Below, piece after piece: positions 1 to 11,160 of a stretch of 64,000 nt of DNA (its first letter is position 1; every line of letters starts with the position of its first letter). The notes beneath the pieces are model-generated. The model searched no databases and was not told where the DNA came from. It worked only from the letters and a program-made list of their open reading frames with translations. The stretch comes from Pelodera strongyloides (taxonomy: Eukaryota; Nematoda; Chromadorea; Rhabditida; Rhabditidae). The stretch covers positions 124,001 through 188,000 of the forward strand of contig JAANDG010000159.1 of NCBI GenBank assembly GCA_036852015.1, in the 5' to 3' direction. The translations under genes and the position numbers were made by a program.

Positions 1-484
1 TATGAATGTTGACGTTTTACTCACATCCTCTTCTTATCGCATTATTTTTGTGCAGTAAATTCTCTATGAGTTACAATTCAGTTAACCGGAATAAAGTTCA
101 AATTAAACTTGTCACCTTGCACGCTGGAGTCAAGTAATACTTCGGGTACGGAAGACAGTTTTGTTTGTAGAAAACGGGCACCAAATCGTTGAAAACTTGC
201 TGAAGTAGGCATTTTTACTTCAAAACTGCGAAGAAATTTTTTTTCGAGAAATTATTGTTGAAGCGAAAATCATTGTTTATGCCACGGTTCCGATTAACGC
301 GTTTACTATGGAAAAGGCGAACTTTGTAATTTATTTTCTTTCAAGTGGGTAATTGTAGACAACTTTTGTTATTGTTTCCTTAATGGGGAACTCGCATTCT
401 ATTAATACAGCTTAACTTCAAAAAGGGCCTACATATTCCCTTTAACACAACCTACCAACAGACTCAATAATGCAGTGCACTCAC

Positions 485-3409
485 CAGTGCCACAATGCAT
501 ATGTAATCATGGCGCAGAAAATTTCGAAATTTCTTGTCACAGTAAGAAAGTATATATGACAAGAAGACCTGAAGTAAATTTGGTTGAAAATGCGTCAAGC
601 AAAAAAAATTTTTGTGTGCTCTCCCAAAATAATATTTCTGAAGTCAAGAACCACTTGCAATGTCGCTGCTTTTTTCACATTTTATGAGCGTTTCTGAGTG
701 CGATGTACAAAATGTATGGGCATGGAGCTACTTCTGTACAGAAAACCCTTTACAAACCAGGTGCCATATCGCTTTAACACTTCAACGACTGAAGTGTGCC
801 AAAAACACCGTAAGCCAAAATTTGTAATTTATAATATACTTACAAATTCATTTTCCTTGCTTGGTATTTGCGTTCGAACATCTTGTATTACGTTCGCCAA
901 TTGGTCGCAGTTCTTTTCCTCAAAAAATATATTGTATTAATCTCCGTCATATTTTTATTTAATTTCAGTTTATTTCGGCTTATAACTTCGGTTTGTTCGG
1001 TTTATTTTTATTTAATTTCGGTCTGTCGATGTGCAAACTTTCGTGTGAAAAGAAAGGAGGAGGTTGTTGTATACTAATAATCTAATTATGATAATGACCC
1101 ACCTTGAAAAAGTCGCCCGGACAGAATTCGGCATAAAATTCCAAACAGACTGAACAAGTGTTGTTTTCGTCCACATTTGCGCATGAAGCGATCCGTTTTT
1201 GGTAAACAAATTCACATTGTGGAGTTGCCTTTCTTGGTAGCCGTTCGCAGTCGTATTCAATAACCTGAATAGTTTATGGAACGAAATGTTGCGTTCATCT
1301 TCACCCAGGCCAGGATACCATAACTTGTCATTTTCATTTCCATGGTACAACTGATAGCTTCATAATTCTACAGTGCTGATAATTGTAGTGCCGAAACGGC
1401 GGTTGTAAACCCATTCATAGTTAGAGGCATCAGTATGTTTCATGAAATCTTGGCTTCAACTCATCATAATTTTAACGTAAACCATAAACTTTGTTGAGCA
1501 AACTCTTACCTCGCAAGGTTCTTGTTTGCGTTGCGTTGTGTCACAACTATATTCATTATAAATAATTTCCGCGATTGAGGTGTTATCAATGAAAATGTCT
1601 TCCTGAATTAAAGCTCATGTTGGGTCTTTTTTTGGATCATGCATCATGTTTTATGGAACAATTTCAAGGGAAACTCTCTTCCAGGTTTAAAACCAGATTT
1701 AGTTTCCGAATATGTTAGACAATTAAAATTACAGTATGATGCGAGCATAGACCAAACTTAGGCTACAGACTATGCTGGCACGCGCCAAACAAAAATCTTG
1801 TGAAAGCACATACGTTTTGCATAAAAACGCACATACGTTTTGAAGCACATACTTTTGAAGCCAAAGAAAGCACATACGTTTTGTATAAAGAATTCACAGA
1901 TATATACAGTTTCTTCTGTTGCACAAAAAGCATCGAGTGATAGTGCCATCGCCTGCAAATATTATACAAAGAATTTTTGTTGTATCTTCCTGTGCCTGTA
2001 AGATACTCCATTCTAAGAATATACATCCTACAAGCAACAAATAATCGCTACCGTCTGGAAAGAACAACAACAATCTAATTCTAATCAATTTTATTTCCGC
2101 GAATGTGTTGCATGGCATAAACTCGTTGGCGCTCTGACCGACGAAAACACCATCCGAATTAGCATATTGCACAAATTTAGACGGTGGTCTTGAGCCTACG
2201 TTCCTGGGTGCGCAGCGCACCGCGTACCCAGCGGCGCAAATTGGAGTGCGGGCGTAGCCAGCCGCGTACCGCGCAGAGGGGCCCCGTCCAGCCGCGTAGT
2301 TTGCAAACTACGCGGTGGGTGCGCGGTGCCTCGGGGATCCGGTCCTCAACCGCGCAGCGCACCCCCAGCCAACCGTGCAGGGGGCCCCCAGCCAACCGTG
2401 CACCCAGCCGCGCAATTTCGAAGTATCCGCTGTCACCACCCAATGTTTCTTTTCGATTATTAGACATGCGCTTTGTGGCCGAGTGGTCTAACGCGCTGGC
2501 TCCAGAACATAATGAGTCAATTTCGTAGGTTCGATTCCTGTTCGGTGCATTTGTTTTGCTGATGTGATCTGTCTTTTTATTTTTGCCTTGGAGGGCTAAC
2601 CGCGCAGGGGGGCGGCCAGCCGCGTAGGGGGGCAAAAAGAAGGGGCGAGCGCCCCTGGCTGGGGGTGCGCTGCTCGGTTGGAGACCAGAGGCTCGTAGCC
2701 ATACCACCGTCGGGATTAGAATATTAGGCATGATGAAAATCACAAACGTATCATAAAAAGAGATACAAGTTTCGGAAACACTACATATATTTGGATGGTG
2801 GTTTTGAGCTTTTCCCGACGAGTTTTATGTCCTGATGTCTTGTAAGAAAAAAAACGATGTCGACTGTTGCGAGCTCTCTGTATTGGGGAAAAAGATCTTC
2901 TATGAAAATTTTTTATAAACAAAAAATGTCAAGTCCGTATAAATTAGATCTCTTTAAATTATTGTAAATTTAAATTGAATGCGCAGCACACATACACCCC
3001 TCGATCCATGTGGTTTATCATTTATAAACAAATTAGATTATTATATATCCACTCACTGCTGACGGTGGCAGATTGGCCACAACTATAAGTGAGCGTATCA
3101 TTTTCTGACAGGGCCACAGCTTCTGTATTTTCAGGTTATAGAGATCTCCAAGTCGATCACTCTGGGAACATGCATCCAAGATGCAATATTTCAAGCATTT
3201 ATCATCCTGTACAATAAACATATTAACAAAAAATCAATAAATATGCATATATTAGTCCAAGATGTCGAACAATTTGCGGTCTGAATGCTCAGGAAGTGTT
3301 TATTATTTCCAGTGTGAGTGTTGAATTCGAGAGGTAACCAATTAGAAAAACGTACAGTAAATTTGTCGCATATCTCCAGATACTTATGGAAAGAAGGACC
3401 CAAATCGCA
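485..3409 (-). CDS. Cysteine-rich, probably secreted protein (multi-exon, partial model)
   Basis: The model is built from splice sites and phase. Exons on the minus strand: 3409-3356, 3206-3057, 1952-1878, 1602-1510, 1264-1103, 918-844 and, less surely, 637-485. Each starts after an AG acceptor, ends at a GT donor (GTACGT, GTGAGT, GTATGT, GTAAGA, GTGGGT, GTAAGT, GTGAGT) and is an open multiple of three, so all introns are phase 0. The peptide is rich in paired cysteines (CLKYC, CSVCLEFYAEFC, EYDCERL). Two exons carry similar EYSC/EYDC pieces about 35 residues apart, suggesting repeated units. The spacing recalls saposin-type or nematode DUF19-type cysteine domains, but I cannot assign a family. 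The 5' end with a signal peptide and the 3' end are not resolved, and more exons may lie at 2070-2180. That the first two exons belong to the same gene as the others is inferred from strand and phase. Confidence 0.5.
761..777. mobile_element. Right-end relic of a TTAA MITE
   Basis: GTGCCATATCGCTTTAA is the inverse of the element end at 63953. No matching left end was found upstream, so only a fragment is claimed. Confidence 0.35.
1799..1884 (-). repeat. Tandem repeat of a 5' splice-site sequence
   Basis: Read on the minus strand, AAAACGTATGTGC occurs three times, with one variant AAAAGTATGTGC, in about 85 bases. The first copy is the donor of the exon ending at 1878. The others follow immediately in the intron, giving four potential GT donors in a row. 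Confidence 0.6.
2183..2720. repeat. GC-rich island with repeated CAGCCGCGTA-like words
   Basis: About 540 bases of very high GC sit inside AT-rich DNA. Short words such as CAGCCGCGTA and CCCAGCCAACCGTGCA recur several times, and a tRNA-like module lies in the middle. The flanks look related (GGTGGTCTTGAGC at 2176 and GGTGGTTTTGAGC at 2795), so this may be an insertion with imperfect direct repeats. The open frames across it on both strands reflect base composition. It falls within an intron or gap of the cysteine-rich gene. Confidence 0.5.
2468..2549 (+). tRNA. tRNA-like module (leucine-type, probably a pseudogene or SINE head)
   Basis: An A-box (TGGCCGAGTGGTCTAA) and a perfect B-box (GGTTCGATTCC) are spaced as in a class II tRNA, and the D arm resembles tRNA-Leu. 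The acceptor ends pair at only about five of seven positions. The expected anticodon stem does not form, although an alternative GGCTC/GAGTC stem with a large loop does. The Pol III promoter is therefore intact but the tRNA fold is not, which suits a tRNA-derived element. Confidence 0.45.
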
Positions 3410-3662
3410 CTATAAATGAGGAGATGGACATACACAGTTAAAGTTTACTTTTTCGCTCACAAGATTTAAGCTGACATAGGATCAACATGGCAAAGAGTAC
3501 AGAGACCGGAGCAGGTAAGGTTTGTAGAGTTGTGGAAGGCACGGCTCCTCCGCGAATCGGCTGGTAAAGGGCGAAAAATGCCGTTCGCCCTGCTTCGCCG
3601 CGCACTTTGCCCAGTCTTTGCCAAACTCTGGCTATGCCCAGAAAAAGGGCGACGCACCGACC

Positions 3663-3796
<134 letters not shown>

Positions 3797-4178
3797 ACTT
3801 ACCTTTGCTTCTCTTCGCATGCGTACATTTTCTGGATCGGATTTATTGGATCCTAACGCAACACCCTAAACGTAAATCCATCCTGCTTTAATATTTGTTT
3901 CCTTACGGGTTGAATTCAAATAACATGAAATGCGTCAATTATTTAGGACATTATTGGCTAATTGCTATAGAAGAAGATTAATTTAGTGTATATTATTAAA
4001 CTCACGTGGTTGGGACCAAGGACCTTTATTGAGATATCTGATTGTGAGTCTGCAAATGGAAAAATTGTCATTTTATGTAATAAAAATGTTATATACGGAG
4101 AACTATTATAGAATTGTTTGTACTAAATATGTATGTGCCCACACAAAACTGCCTTAATTTATTCACTACCAGCCGTTC

Positions 4179-4230
4179 GAAGAGCCCTACGGGCTCTTCT
4201 CCGACTGGAGGAATCGGCCTTCGGCCGATT
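4179..4230. other. Two adjacent perfect hairpins
   Basis: GAAGAGCCC at 4179-4187 pairs with GGGCTCTTC at 4191-4199 across a three-base loop. Twelve bases later AATCGGCC at 4212-4219 pairs with GGCCGATT at 4223-4230, also with a three-base loop. They lie just outside the left end of the foldback element at 4241. Similar short GC hairpins (CGCCTGAAGGCG type) occur near 10485 and 24690. Confidence 0.6.
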
Positions 4231-4240
4231 GTTACCCTAT

Positions 4241-4753
4241 TTAAAGCGAACTACCAGCCCCTTTCTCACGAAATGCGCAAATGAAGTACTTGGGCGCAGA
4301 ACCAGAAATACTGATGCTTATTTTTGATATGTTGGATTTCATGCAAAAACAGTTGACCACCGTGGGAATCGAACCAGGGAGCCCTCGCACCAATGGCGAG
4401 AACTCTACCACTTGGCCACGCCCTTCCATGGTACAAATTATATTTGATGGTACATGGAAGCACGCAGGCACGTAACACCAATCTGTTCGCACGAAGGCTA
4501 CGTCAATGTACAATCCACGTTTTTTCTGGAGGGAAAATAAAATTTTCAAAATAATTCATACAGGGGTCTGCGGACGTGCCAAAAACGGGGGTAGTAGACC
4601 CCTTTTGACCTTTTCCATACAAAATAAAAATTTTAAGTAGCATTTTTTCTAATTTCGACTTAGTTGCTTGTTTTTTTATGTTTATTTTCGTTTTCACACG
4701 TTTTTGAACTATTTTTGAACAAAAAACCCCAAACCGGTAACATTTCGCTTTAA
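4241..4753. mobile_element. TTAA-flanked foldback MITE (TTAAAGCGAA end type)
   Basis: The left end reads TTAAAGCGAACTACCAG. The right end, inverted, reads TTAAAGCGAAATGTTACCGG. The TTAA ends suggest piggyBac-type targeting with the TTAA duplicated. The interior is not coding and carries a tRNA-like module at 4353-4428, apparently a nested insertion. The left/right match is imperfect, so the pairing of these ends is likely rather than certain. Confidence 0.5.
4353..4428 (-). tRNA. tRNA-like module (glycine-type, degenerate)
   Basis: On the minus strand an A-box (TGGCCAAGTGGTAGAG) and a perfect B-box (GGTTCGATTCC) flank a CTCGC/GCGAG anticodon-type stem with a seven-base loop. The residue before the would-be anticodon is not T, and neither the T stem nor the acceptor stem pairs. 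It resembles tRNA-Gly over its 5' half. It is best read as a tRNA-derived SINE head or pseudogene. Confidence 0.45.
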
Positions 4754-4892
4754 AATAATTTCTTCAAACGTAAAAAAAGATGTTCATTTACGTTTATGCG
4801 GAAACGTATAATATAGTTGTGGACTTCATGCAAATTTGCAAATTTGCTTTTGCAATTGCTCTTCTATCTCCTATAAGATCCTCCTTCCATAA

Positions 4893-4975
4893 GCTAGCAT
4901 AGCTCAACCGGTAGAGCGTTGGACTGTGAACCGAGAGGTTGTGCGCTGATGTGGGTTCGAATCTCGCAAGCCGCA
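4893..4975 (+). tRNA. tRNA-like module with GTG (His) anticodon position, degenerate
   Basis: An A-box (TAGCTCAACCGGTAGAGC) and a B-box (GGTTCGAATCT) are present. The T stem GTGGG/CTCGC pairs well, and the anticodon loop CTGTGAA would read GTG. The anticodon stem has mismatches, about ten extra bases sit between anticodon arm and T arm, and only the outer two acceptor pairs form. This is a Pol III-promoter relic rather than a working tRNA. Confidence 0.4.
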
Positions 4976-5600
4976 AAGATTTTGTATGCTCTTTCGATCG
5001 AAGAATTTTCTTTATGAAGGGATTTCGTTGTGCACATAAAAACAAACCCGTGACAAACTCTTCTCCTTTATATAATAAGATACCATTGGGAAGCCTATCG
5101 AACGGATGCCGAGATGCCAACTAAAATTGCTAAAAAAAAGCTATGTGAAAGACTTCAAGAAAACAAAAAACTGATAAAATAAAAAAGTAAACAAAAAAAA
5201 ACACAACTTACAAACTTGATCAAGTGGAACAATGTTTACATCCAAGGAGTACGTCGAAGTATAACAAACAAGAAGAAATTTAAAGAACATTCTAAAACAG
5301 GAAGTTCTTTTGTGTGTACATGTTTTTTTGTACCTTTTTTTACAATGATTGGACAATATTTTATCTTTTTCTATTAAATCTTAAAAGAGAAACCCACGTT
5401 TTCCAACTTTTAAGTTTAATGATGACCAATCAATTACGTACGCGCCCAAAATGTTTAAGTTTATAGAAATGAATTCTTGATATTGTAGAAAGATATGTAC
5501 CTTCGAGAGTAATGCAAAGTTTATTCGAAATAAAAAAAGGGTTTGCAAAGTACGCAAGAAGTGTAATATTGAGGTACAGGAACAGGGAAAAGGGATCATT

Positions 5601-5850
5601 TCAAAATTTACACTGTACACGTACACCAAACACAAGCAGAGTTGCAAAAGCCAAGCCATAGATAAATAAATTAACCTCTAAAGTAGCTATGTCAGCATGA
5701 TTTGAGAATATGATGGCAAGAATAGCAGACGTGGCAATGGATGTCCCAAACAACACTTCAACTAGAAGCATTTTTTTTATCTTCGAAAGAGATTGAAAAA
5801 GGTGCAACTACGTAAAACGCGACATAAAATAAGCATTGAACAACCTGCAG
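5601..5850 (-). pseudogene. Hydrophobic open stretches 3' of copy 1, possibly extra membrane exons
   Basis: After a TGCAG acceptor near 5853 (minus) the sequence encodes VVQCLFYVAFYVVAPF. Then, one frame over because of an A8 run, come two more hydrophobic stretches (GTSIATSAILAIIF and LFIYGLAFATLLVF). The copy at 20340-20560 has small indels and less hydrophobic sequence, so the reading frame is not conserved. It could be decayed exons of the zinc-finger gene or an unrelated relic. Confidence 0.3.
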
Positions 5851-5908
5851 TTTCACAAAAATAGATACGAAACATATCAAAATATATTTTAGACAAGGCA
5901 AACAGTTT

Positions 5909-8568
5909 TCAAAGTGACAATAAGAAAACGAAAATAAACACAACCACAACTACAAAGCAAAACACGAGAAAAATAATAATTCTACAAATGTCGTAAAATA
6001 ATATTGTCATTTGTTTGATCCACAGTGTTGATTTTGTTTCCTTCCTCAGTCTACTCTCTTTGAACCAACTGAAATGGTAATTCATGTAAACATGTCACAA
6101 AACGCACATGATGAAAACAAATTTAAGCAAGATAAGCGCGAAGTTTTTTCTATGTCTTTAAATTTAGTACTGTTCCAGGAAACACAGGAAGGAATCCATC
6201 ATGTTCCATCAAATAGTAAAAATAGGAAATCATCCCTCAACTAGTAAAAACTGACACCATCATGCTTTCCTTTGTATTTGTATCTCACCATTGTTTTCGT
6301 TCAGTTCCTCAAGTAACCCCGCGATTTTATCGGCCAAAACATTCACACTGCTGTTCAACTGAAATAACGCTCGTTAAAGGTAGCATGTAAATGTGCTGAT
6401 AAGGACAGTTTCATAACCAGAAAGACTGCGCTCACGTACAGAAAATGCGGGTCAGAAAGGGGCGATTTCAAAAAAACGCACTCAATTTCATTACCTTGCT
6501 TTGGGCCACGAGAGAACATCTATGATGTAAAAGTCATTGTTTGTAGCCGATTGCATGCGTTATCGCGACACCATGATGGTAGCCACCTGCCACATCGACG
6601 CTTTTGATTTAGATACTCTTTATAGTATAGTTTCACAGGATAATAAGAAAAGAAAATAATAAGATACCCTAATGCTGGACGTGAGGTAGCCCATAACACT
6701 CTTCTGTAGTTGGGTCACATTAACTTCGTCATTGATTGATTGAAGAATTTCAGCCTTGTCACACTGAAGTGCTCTTGTGAACAGTTGCCTGTACGATTCG
6801 CACAATTTCGCCTGCGCGGAGAAACCCTACAAAGCGGTAAACTATGCACAATTAGTGGATAGATACTCCATGGACAAAGCAAAATCGTAGGGTAAGATCT
6901 CTTCTCGGCCAATTTCAAGCAAAACGGTGTCGGTTCAATCTCGTCTTTCTTTTTTAAGTTTTGGTGTTGATGAGACTCCTAATATAAGTCCTAAATGTTT
7001 TGACCCCTGTCATTTATAAAACTACTGGTGTACCGTCGAAGAAGGCTCTGGGACTGAGCTATAGGGAACCAATTCTTTTCGTCGAACTAAGGAAGCAATA
7101 GATAGCTATTAGTCTACCGGTACGTGGCTATGATCGATGAGAAAAAATAAATGTAGTAAACTTAACTGCGCTTGCATATTATCCACATCCGCCTTCCATC
7201 TGTTTAACCTTGCCAATGTCTCTTCGCCTTTATTTTGAATGGAAACCCTTAGCATCTGCTTTGCTGTTTCTGAAATCTCGTGTCCCCAATGTTTTCTTGT
7301 CACGCAGAACAAACAGATTCCATGCTTCTCGCATGTGTGACAATTCAAAGCATTGCTGACATCCTCACGCTTCCCACAGTCGATACAACTGTAATTGAAT
7401 ACAAATAAAAACTCTCCAGGTCACTTGTCGTTTGAAAAACGAGATGAAAAAAAAGATGAAAGGAAATTCGATAGAATATGTACAATAGGAACTAAAATGC
7501 AACATATATAATGTTTTTCTAGAAAAGTTGTTATTCCTTAGTTATAGTTATCCTATAAAGTTACCTGATTGTTTCTGGCAGCTGCCCTTTAATTCGCTCC
7601 GCTTTGCTTGATGAGGGACAGTAGCTTTCATGCGTTGTACACTTTGATGAAACTTCCGTTGGTTCGACGATTTTCTGTTTGTCTTCATTGGATTCTACCT
7701 GATCAAGGTCCAAACCACCGTTCTTGAATAGAGCACGGAACTCCTTGATGATATCCACAACTGCCCTGACAGGAAAGATTTCCGGGGATTCGCAACATTT
7801 ATAATCTGCAGAGCAAGACTTGCAAACCAGTTCTTCACAACACTGGTGATGTGTTGGAAACTGGTTTGCCTTTTCCGAAAGAACAACCGAACATCTCTCA
7901 CATTTCAGTGGATTCCACTTGGAATAGGTGAGCAGTTTCAAATCTTCCACATTGGGAATGTACTTAAGAAAATAATTAAATTGGTTCCAGCAGTTTGCAT
8001 CGTGATCCTCAGGTTTGCATGCACTGCACAAAATATCTCCGTTAGAACAGAAAAGATAGGAATCATTCTTCTTGCACTTTCCACATTTCCAATTCTCGAG
8101 TTGGATTCCGGTTCTAATGGCGTCACATTCCTCGTCAGCATTGTTAAAATATTCCCTCAGTTCCCGCATAATCATCACAAAAGGATGGTCGTCGCTGACG
8201 TTGACGGTTGCACCCGGAGCAACACAATTCACACAATTTAACTCCGCCTCAGCAACACGTGCAAGACGCCGGTTCCTTGTAAATGGACACTTGCACGTCT
8301 TGCAGAAAAAAGGGTTCCATTTTCCAAAGTTCAGCAGTTTGAGTTCTTCTTCCGGTGCCCATAGTACAAGGTATATGATAGGTTTACTATCAAAAAGGAC
8401 GATATTGCAGTTTGTTTTGGACTCCCCACACTTTGAAGTAATATTTTGTATCTTAATTTTTCCAATACAAATTGGACAAAATAACAGCCCACAATCGCGG
8501 CAAATGTGATGTACGTTGATAGTATTAGCACAGTGGTCACATTTGTAAGATTTCATTATCCAGATCAT
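5909..8568 (-). CDS. TRIM-like zinc-finger/B-box protein, copy 1
   Basis: Exons: 8568-7565 (start codon three bases after a TTTCAG acceptor), 7388-7166, 6826-6668, 6358-6289, and a likely terminal exon 6068-5909. Exon 1 encodes about 335 residues with many CxxC pairs: CDHC, CRDC and CPIC at residues 10-34, KWNPFFCKTC at 83-92, CVNC at 112-115, KCGKC at 162-165 and KWNPLKCERC at 217-226. Exon 2 encodes a B-box type zinc finger (CIDC...CHTC...CLFC...HWGH). Exons 3-4 look helical. The last exon encodes a basic stretch then a strongly hydrophobic segment (IIIFLVFCFVVVVFIF), so a membrane tail is possible. Two junctions are odd: the exon 2 donor reads CAG|TTAAGT, not GT, and the 6289-6068 junction is one base out of phase unless a small exon, as in copy 2, is added. 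Role unknown; TRIM-like proteins often act in ubiquitin or immune pathways. Confidence 0.6.
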
Positions 8569-9648
8569 CACTGAAAGTAAAGGGAATATGATTCTAGAAT
8601 TTGAGATTAGATTAAACGGATAATGTAAACAATATTATCAGTTTGTGGTTAAAATTAGACATATATAATTATCCTACGTGTGACTTCTGAAAATGAGGAA
8701 TTTACTTTATTAACTGTTACTGTTGGAAAAGGTATCGAATCAGTACATCAGAAGAAAAGGTTTCTTGAACAAAAATTTTATCTTGACGTTGTGCTGCGAG
8801 CTAATAAGAACGACAGTTATCTTTCGTTTAATACAGCACCTCCGATAAGGCATTTTCTTTGTTTGTGCGTTAACTCTTCATTCATCCGTTATCAAAAAAA
8901 GAAAACTTGGATTACAAACTAGTGCCTCCCAGAACATAGTCTAGGTTGGTTCTCATTTTTTTATCTGCCTTAGCTGATCGAACATATATGTTTTTATCGG
9001 AGTACCACTGTTATTGCCAGTAGATTGGAAAATACAATAAAGTGTTCTTCAAAATCTTATTAAAATTTTGAGGAAAGTTAAATATGTTCTGCGAGCAAGT
9101 TAAGTTAATCATAACATAGCCAACTGTAAGTTACGCATAATATGTGCAAGATTTCGTAATGAAAATTACATATTTTAGTTTATTGTGTATTCAAAACTTC
9201 AAGCGACAAAATATAGTACATCACTGTTCAGCAAAGGATCCTTCTGAAAGGCACTCTGAAAGGAGAGAAGGTTCTCTCGTTATCTTGCAGTATTCACTGC
9301 CGGCTTTTAAATAAAAAAGCGACCGAGCCCACTTTCCAGATAATTCCCATAATCAGATGACTCTTCTTGTTTTTCAGGTCGATTCCGGAAACCAAAATTC
9401 ATTACGGAGAAGGTATTGAAGAAATATTAGAGAAGTAATGTCCGCTTTGTGAAAGGTGTGAAGAACATCTGTGTACATTTGATTTGTCTGAGCACATTGC
9501 GGATTCTGATCTTCCTGAGTTGTACAAGTGTTTTGAAGCCCGAAAATGCTCTTCATATTTTCCTTTGTGGATTTAGTCGAATTGTGCACTATACAATCCG
9601 GGATCAATGTGTGAATGAGCGTTTAAGGCTGCGGATCAAAAAGCCGCC

Positions 9649-10067
9649 TTAAAGGGTCAGGCCCATTTCAAATGACCCCTATTTTTGATGATTCCATCTG
9701 ATTCTCCATGTCAAATATAGTAGGATACGATATTTTTCTAATTTTCAAGCGCAAAATTCACGCAGTCTTCAGCAATTTACCATGGCCAGTCATACCCAAC
9801 TATATATCGCATTTGTCACGCCCCTCCGCGCTAATTGGGCAATAAGCACTATTGGGCGTGGCAATTGCGATATAGGCCAATCAGCGCGAATGGGCGTGAC
9901 AACTGCGATTGATTGTTGTGTATGACTGGCCATGGTAAATTGCTGAAAACTGCGTGAATATTGCGACCGAAAATTGGCAAAAAAAAATCAGCCTACTATA
10001 TTTGACATGGAGAATCAGATGGAATCATCAAAAATAGTGGTCATTTGAAATGGGCCTGACCCTTTAA
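9649..10067. mobile_element. TTAA-flanked foldback MITE (TTAAAGGGTCAGGCCC end type)
   Basis: The two halves are near-perfect inverted repeats for most of their length. The left begins TTAAAGGGTCAGGCCCAT and the right ends ATGGGCCTGACCCTTTAA. TTAA is present at both ends, consistent with a piggyBac-like target duplication. There is no coding capacity. The same end sequence defines the element at 36776. Confidence 0.85.
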
Positions 10068-11160
10068 AGAGAAGAATTTTTAGTAGAGCATTTACATCTG
10101 TATACATCTGTAAAAAAAAGGAAGTGACTCGCGCTAACAATTAAGCTGACACATAATTCAATCTCCGTCATGCGAGCTCAAACTTTTGAACTTGCAAACT
10201 GGTCTATATATTTTTCTGTTGCGAAATATAAGTGTAAACCCTTTCAAGTTGTTAACATTCTTTAGAGAAAAAGTGCAAGTTCTTGAAAATTACATTTTTT
10301 TTTCTTGTAAACAAAGGTATACACAGAGAGCATATAAAGGTGGGTATGAAGGAAGCCCAGTGAGGTGTGCACCGATCTCATTTCCACTTTCAAATACAAA
10401 TTTAATACCCCATCACCCCTGAATCAATTTAAAATGGTTCAGGGCCTATACTGCCTGTTTTTTATATGCGTACCAGATGGCTACGCCGCCTGAAGGCGTC
10501 TTTCCATTCTTATGAAACGTCTGAAACGTAGATGAAACTCTTGTGAAAAAGTCATAATGAGCTTATTTTGCCTCTCCACCCTTTTTATGATGCGGAACAT
10601 TTTATTCAAATTGAACTTCCATAACGCACAATGTGCTAGCCTAGCGCACACTACAGTTACTCTTTTATTACATGTATATATATAAGCAAGTGCTCATTGG
10701 CAATCCTGGCGATATGGCAAAAAAGTTTCATAGTAGTACCACGCTCATGCAGCAGGAACTTAAAAGAACCGCATGTCACATTTAAACTATATAAAAAAGT
10801 TACGTTGCATTTGTTTGCACTTACTCCTTATTAGTACTGCAGTTGCACTCTCACAGACATATCGATGGAACTGCTCCGACCGTATATTCGTGCTGTCCTT
10901 CGAAGTTAGATATAGACGAAAAGTATGCTCAGGTGTGCTTTATTTTCAATATTGTGTGATGTAATGCATTGATGGCACAGTAAAGATCCCGCGCTCCCAA
11001 GTGTCCCAAGGTCCCAACTATTGGCTTATCGATTTTCTATTTCGAGGTTTTCGAGGTCTATTACAAACTTTCATTAAAACATTAAAAAAAGCATGTTGCA
11101 TAACTATGGGTACGAAGAGAATCCCTCTATAACACAATCCTCAAGGACATCTAATTTTAT

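Larger units (their letters stand above)
5390..10960. repeat. Segmental duplication unit 1 (zinc-finger gene plus flanks)
   Basis: Long stretches recur near 20.15-24.7 kb and, in part, near 12-16.3 kb. They include the pseudo-membrane exons at 5.4-5.8 kb, the zinc-finger gene, the block upstream of it (about 8580-8930, again at 14845-15150 and 23275-23620), the 9230-9620 block (again at 15420-15930 and 23870-24290) and the 10100-10420 block. Apart from the gene and a foldback element at 9649, I see nothing coding in 8600-10960. Confidence 0.75.

Noticed and set aside
2177..2743. A 188-codon minus frame
   Set aside because: It lies on the GC-rich island with a tRNA-like module inside. Openness follows from base composition.
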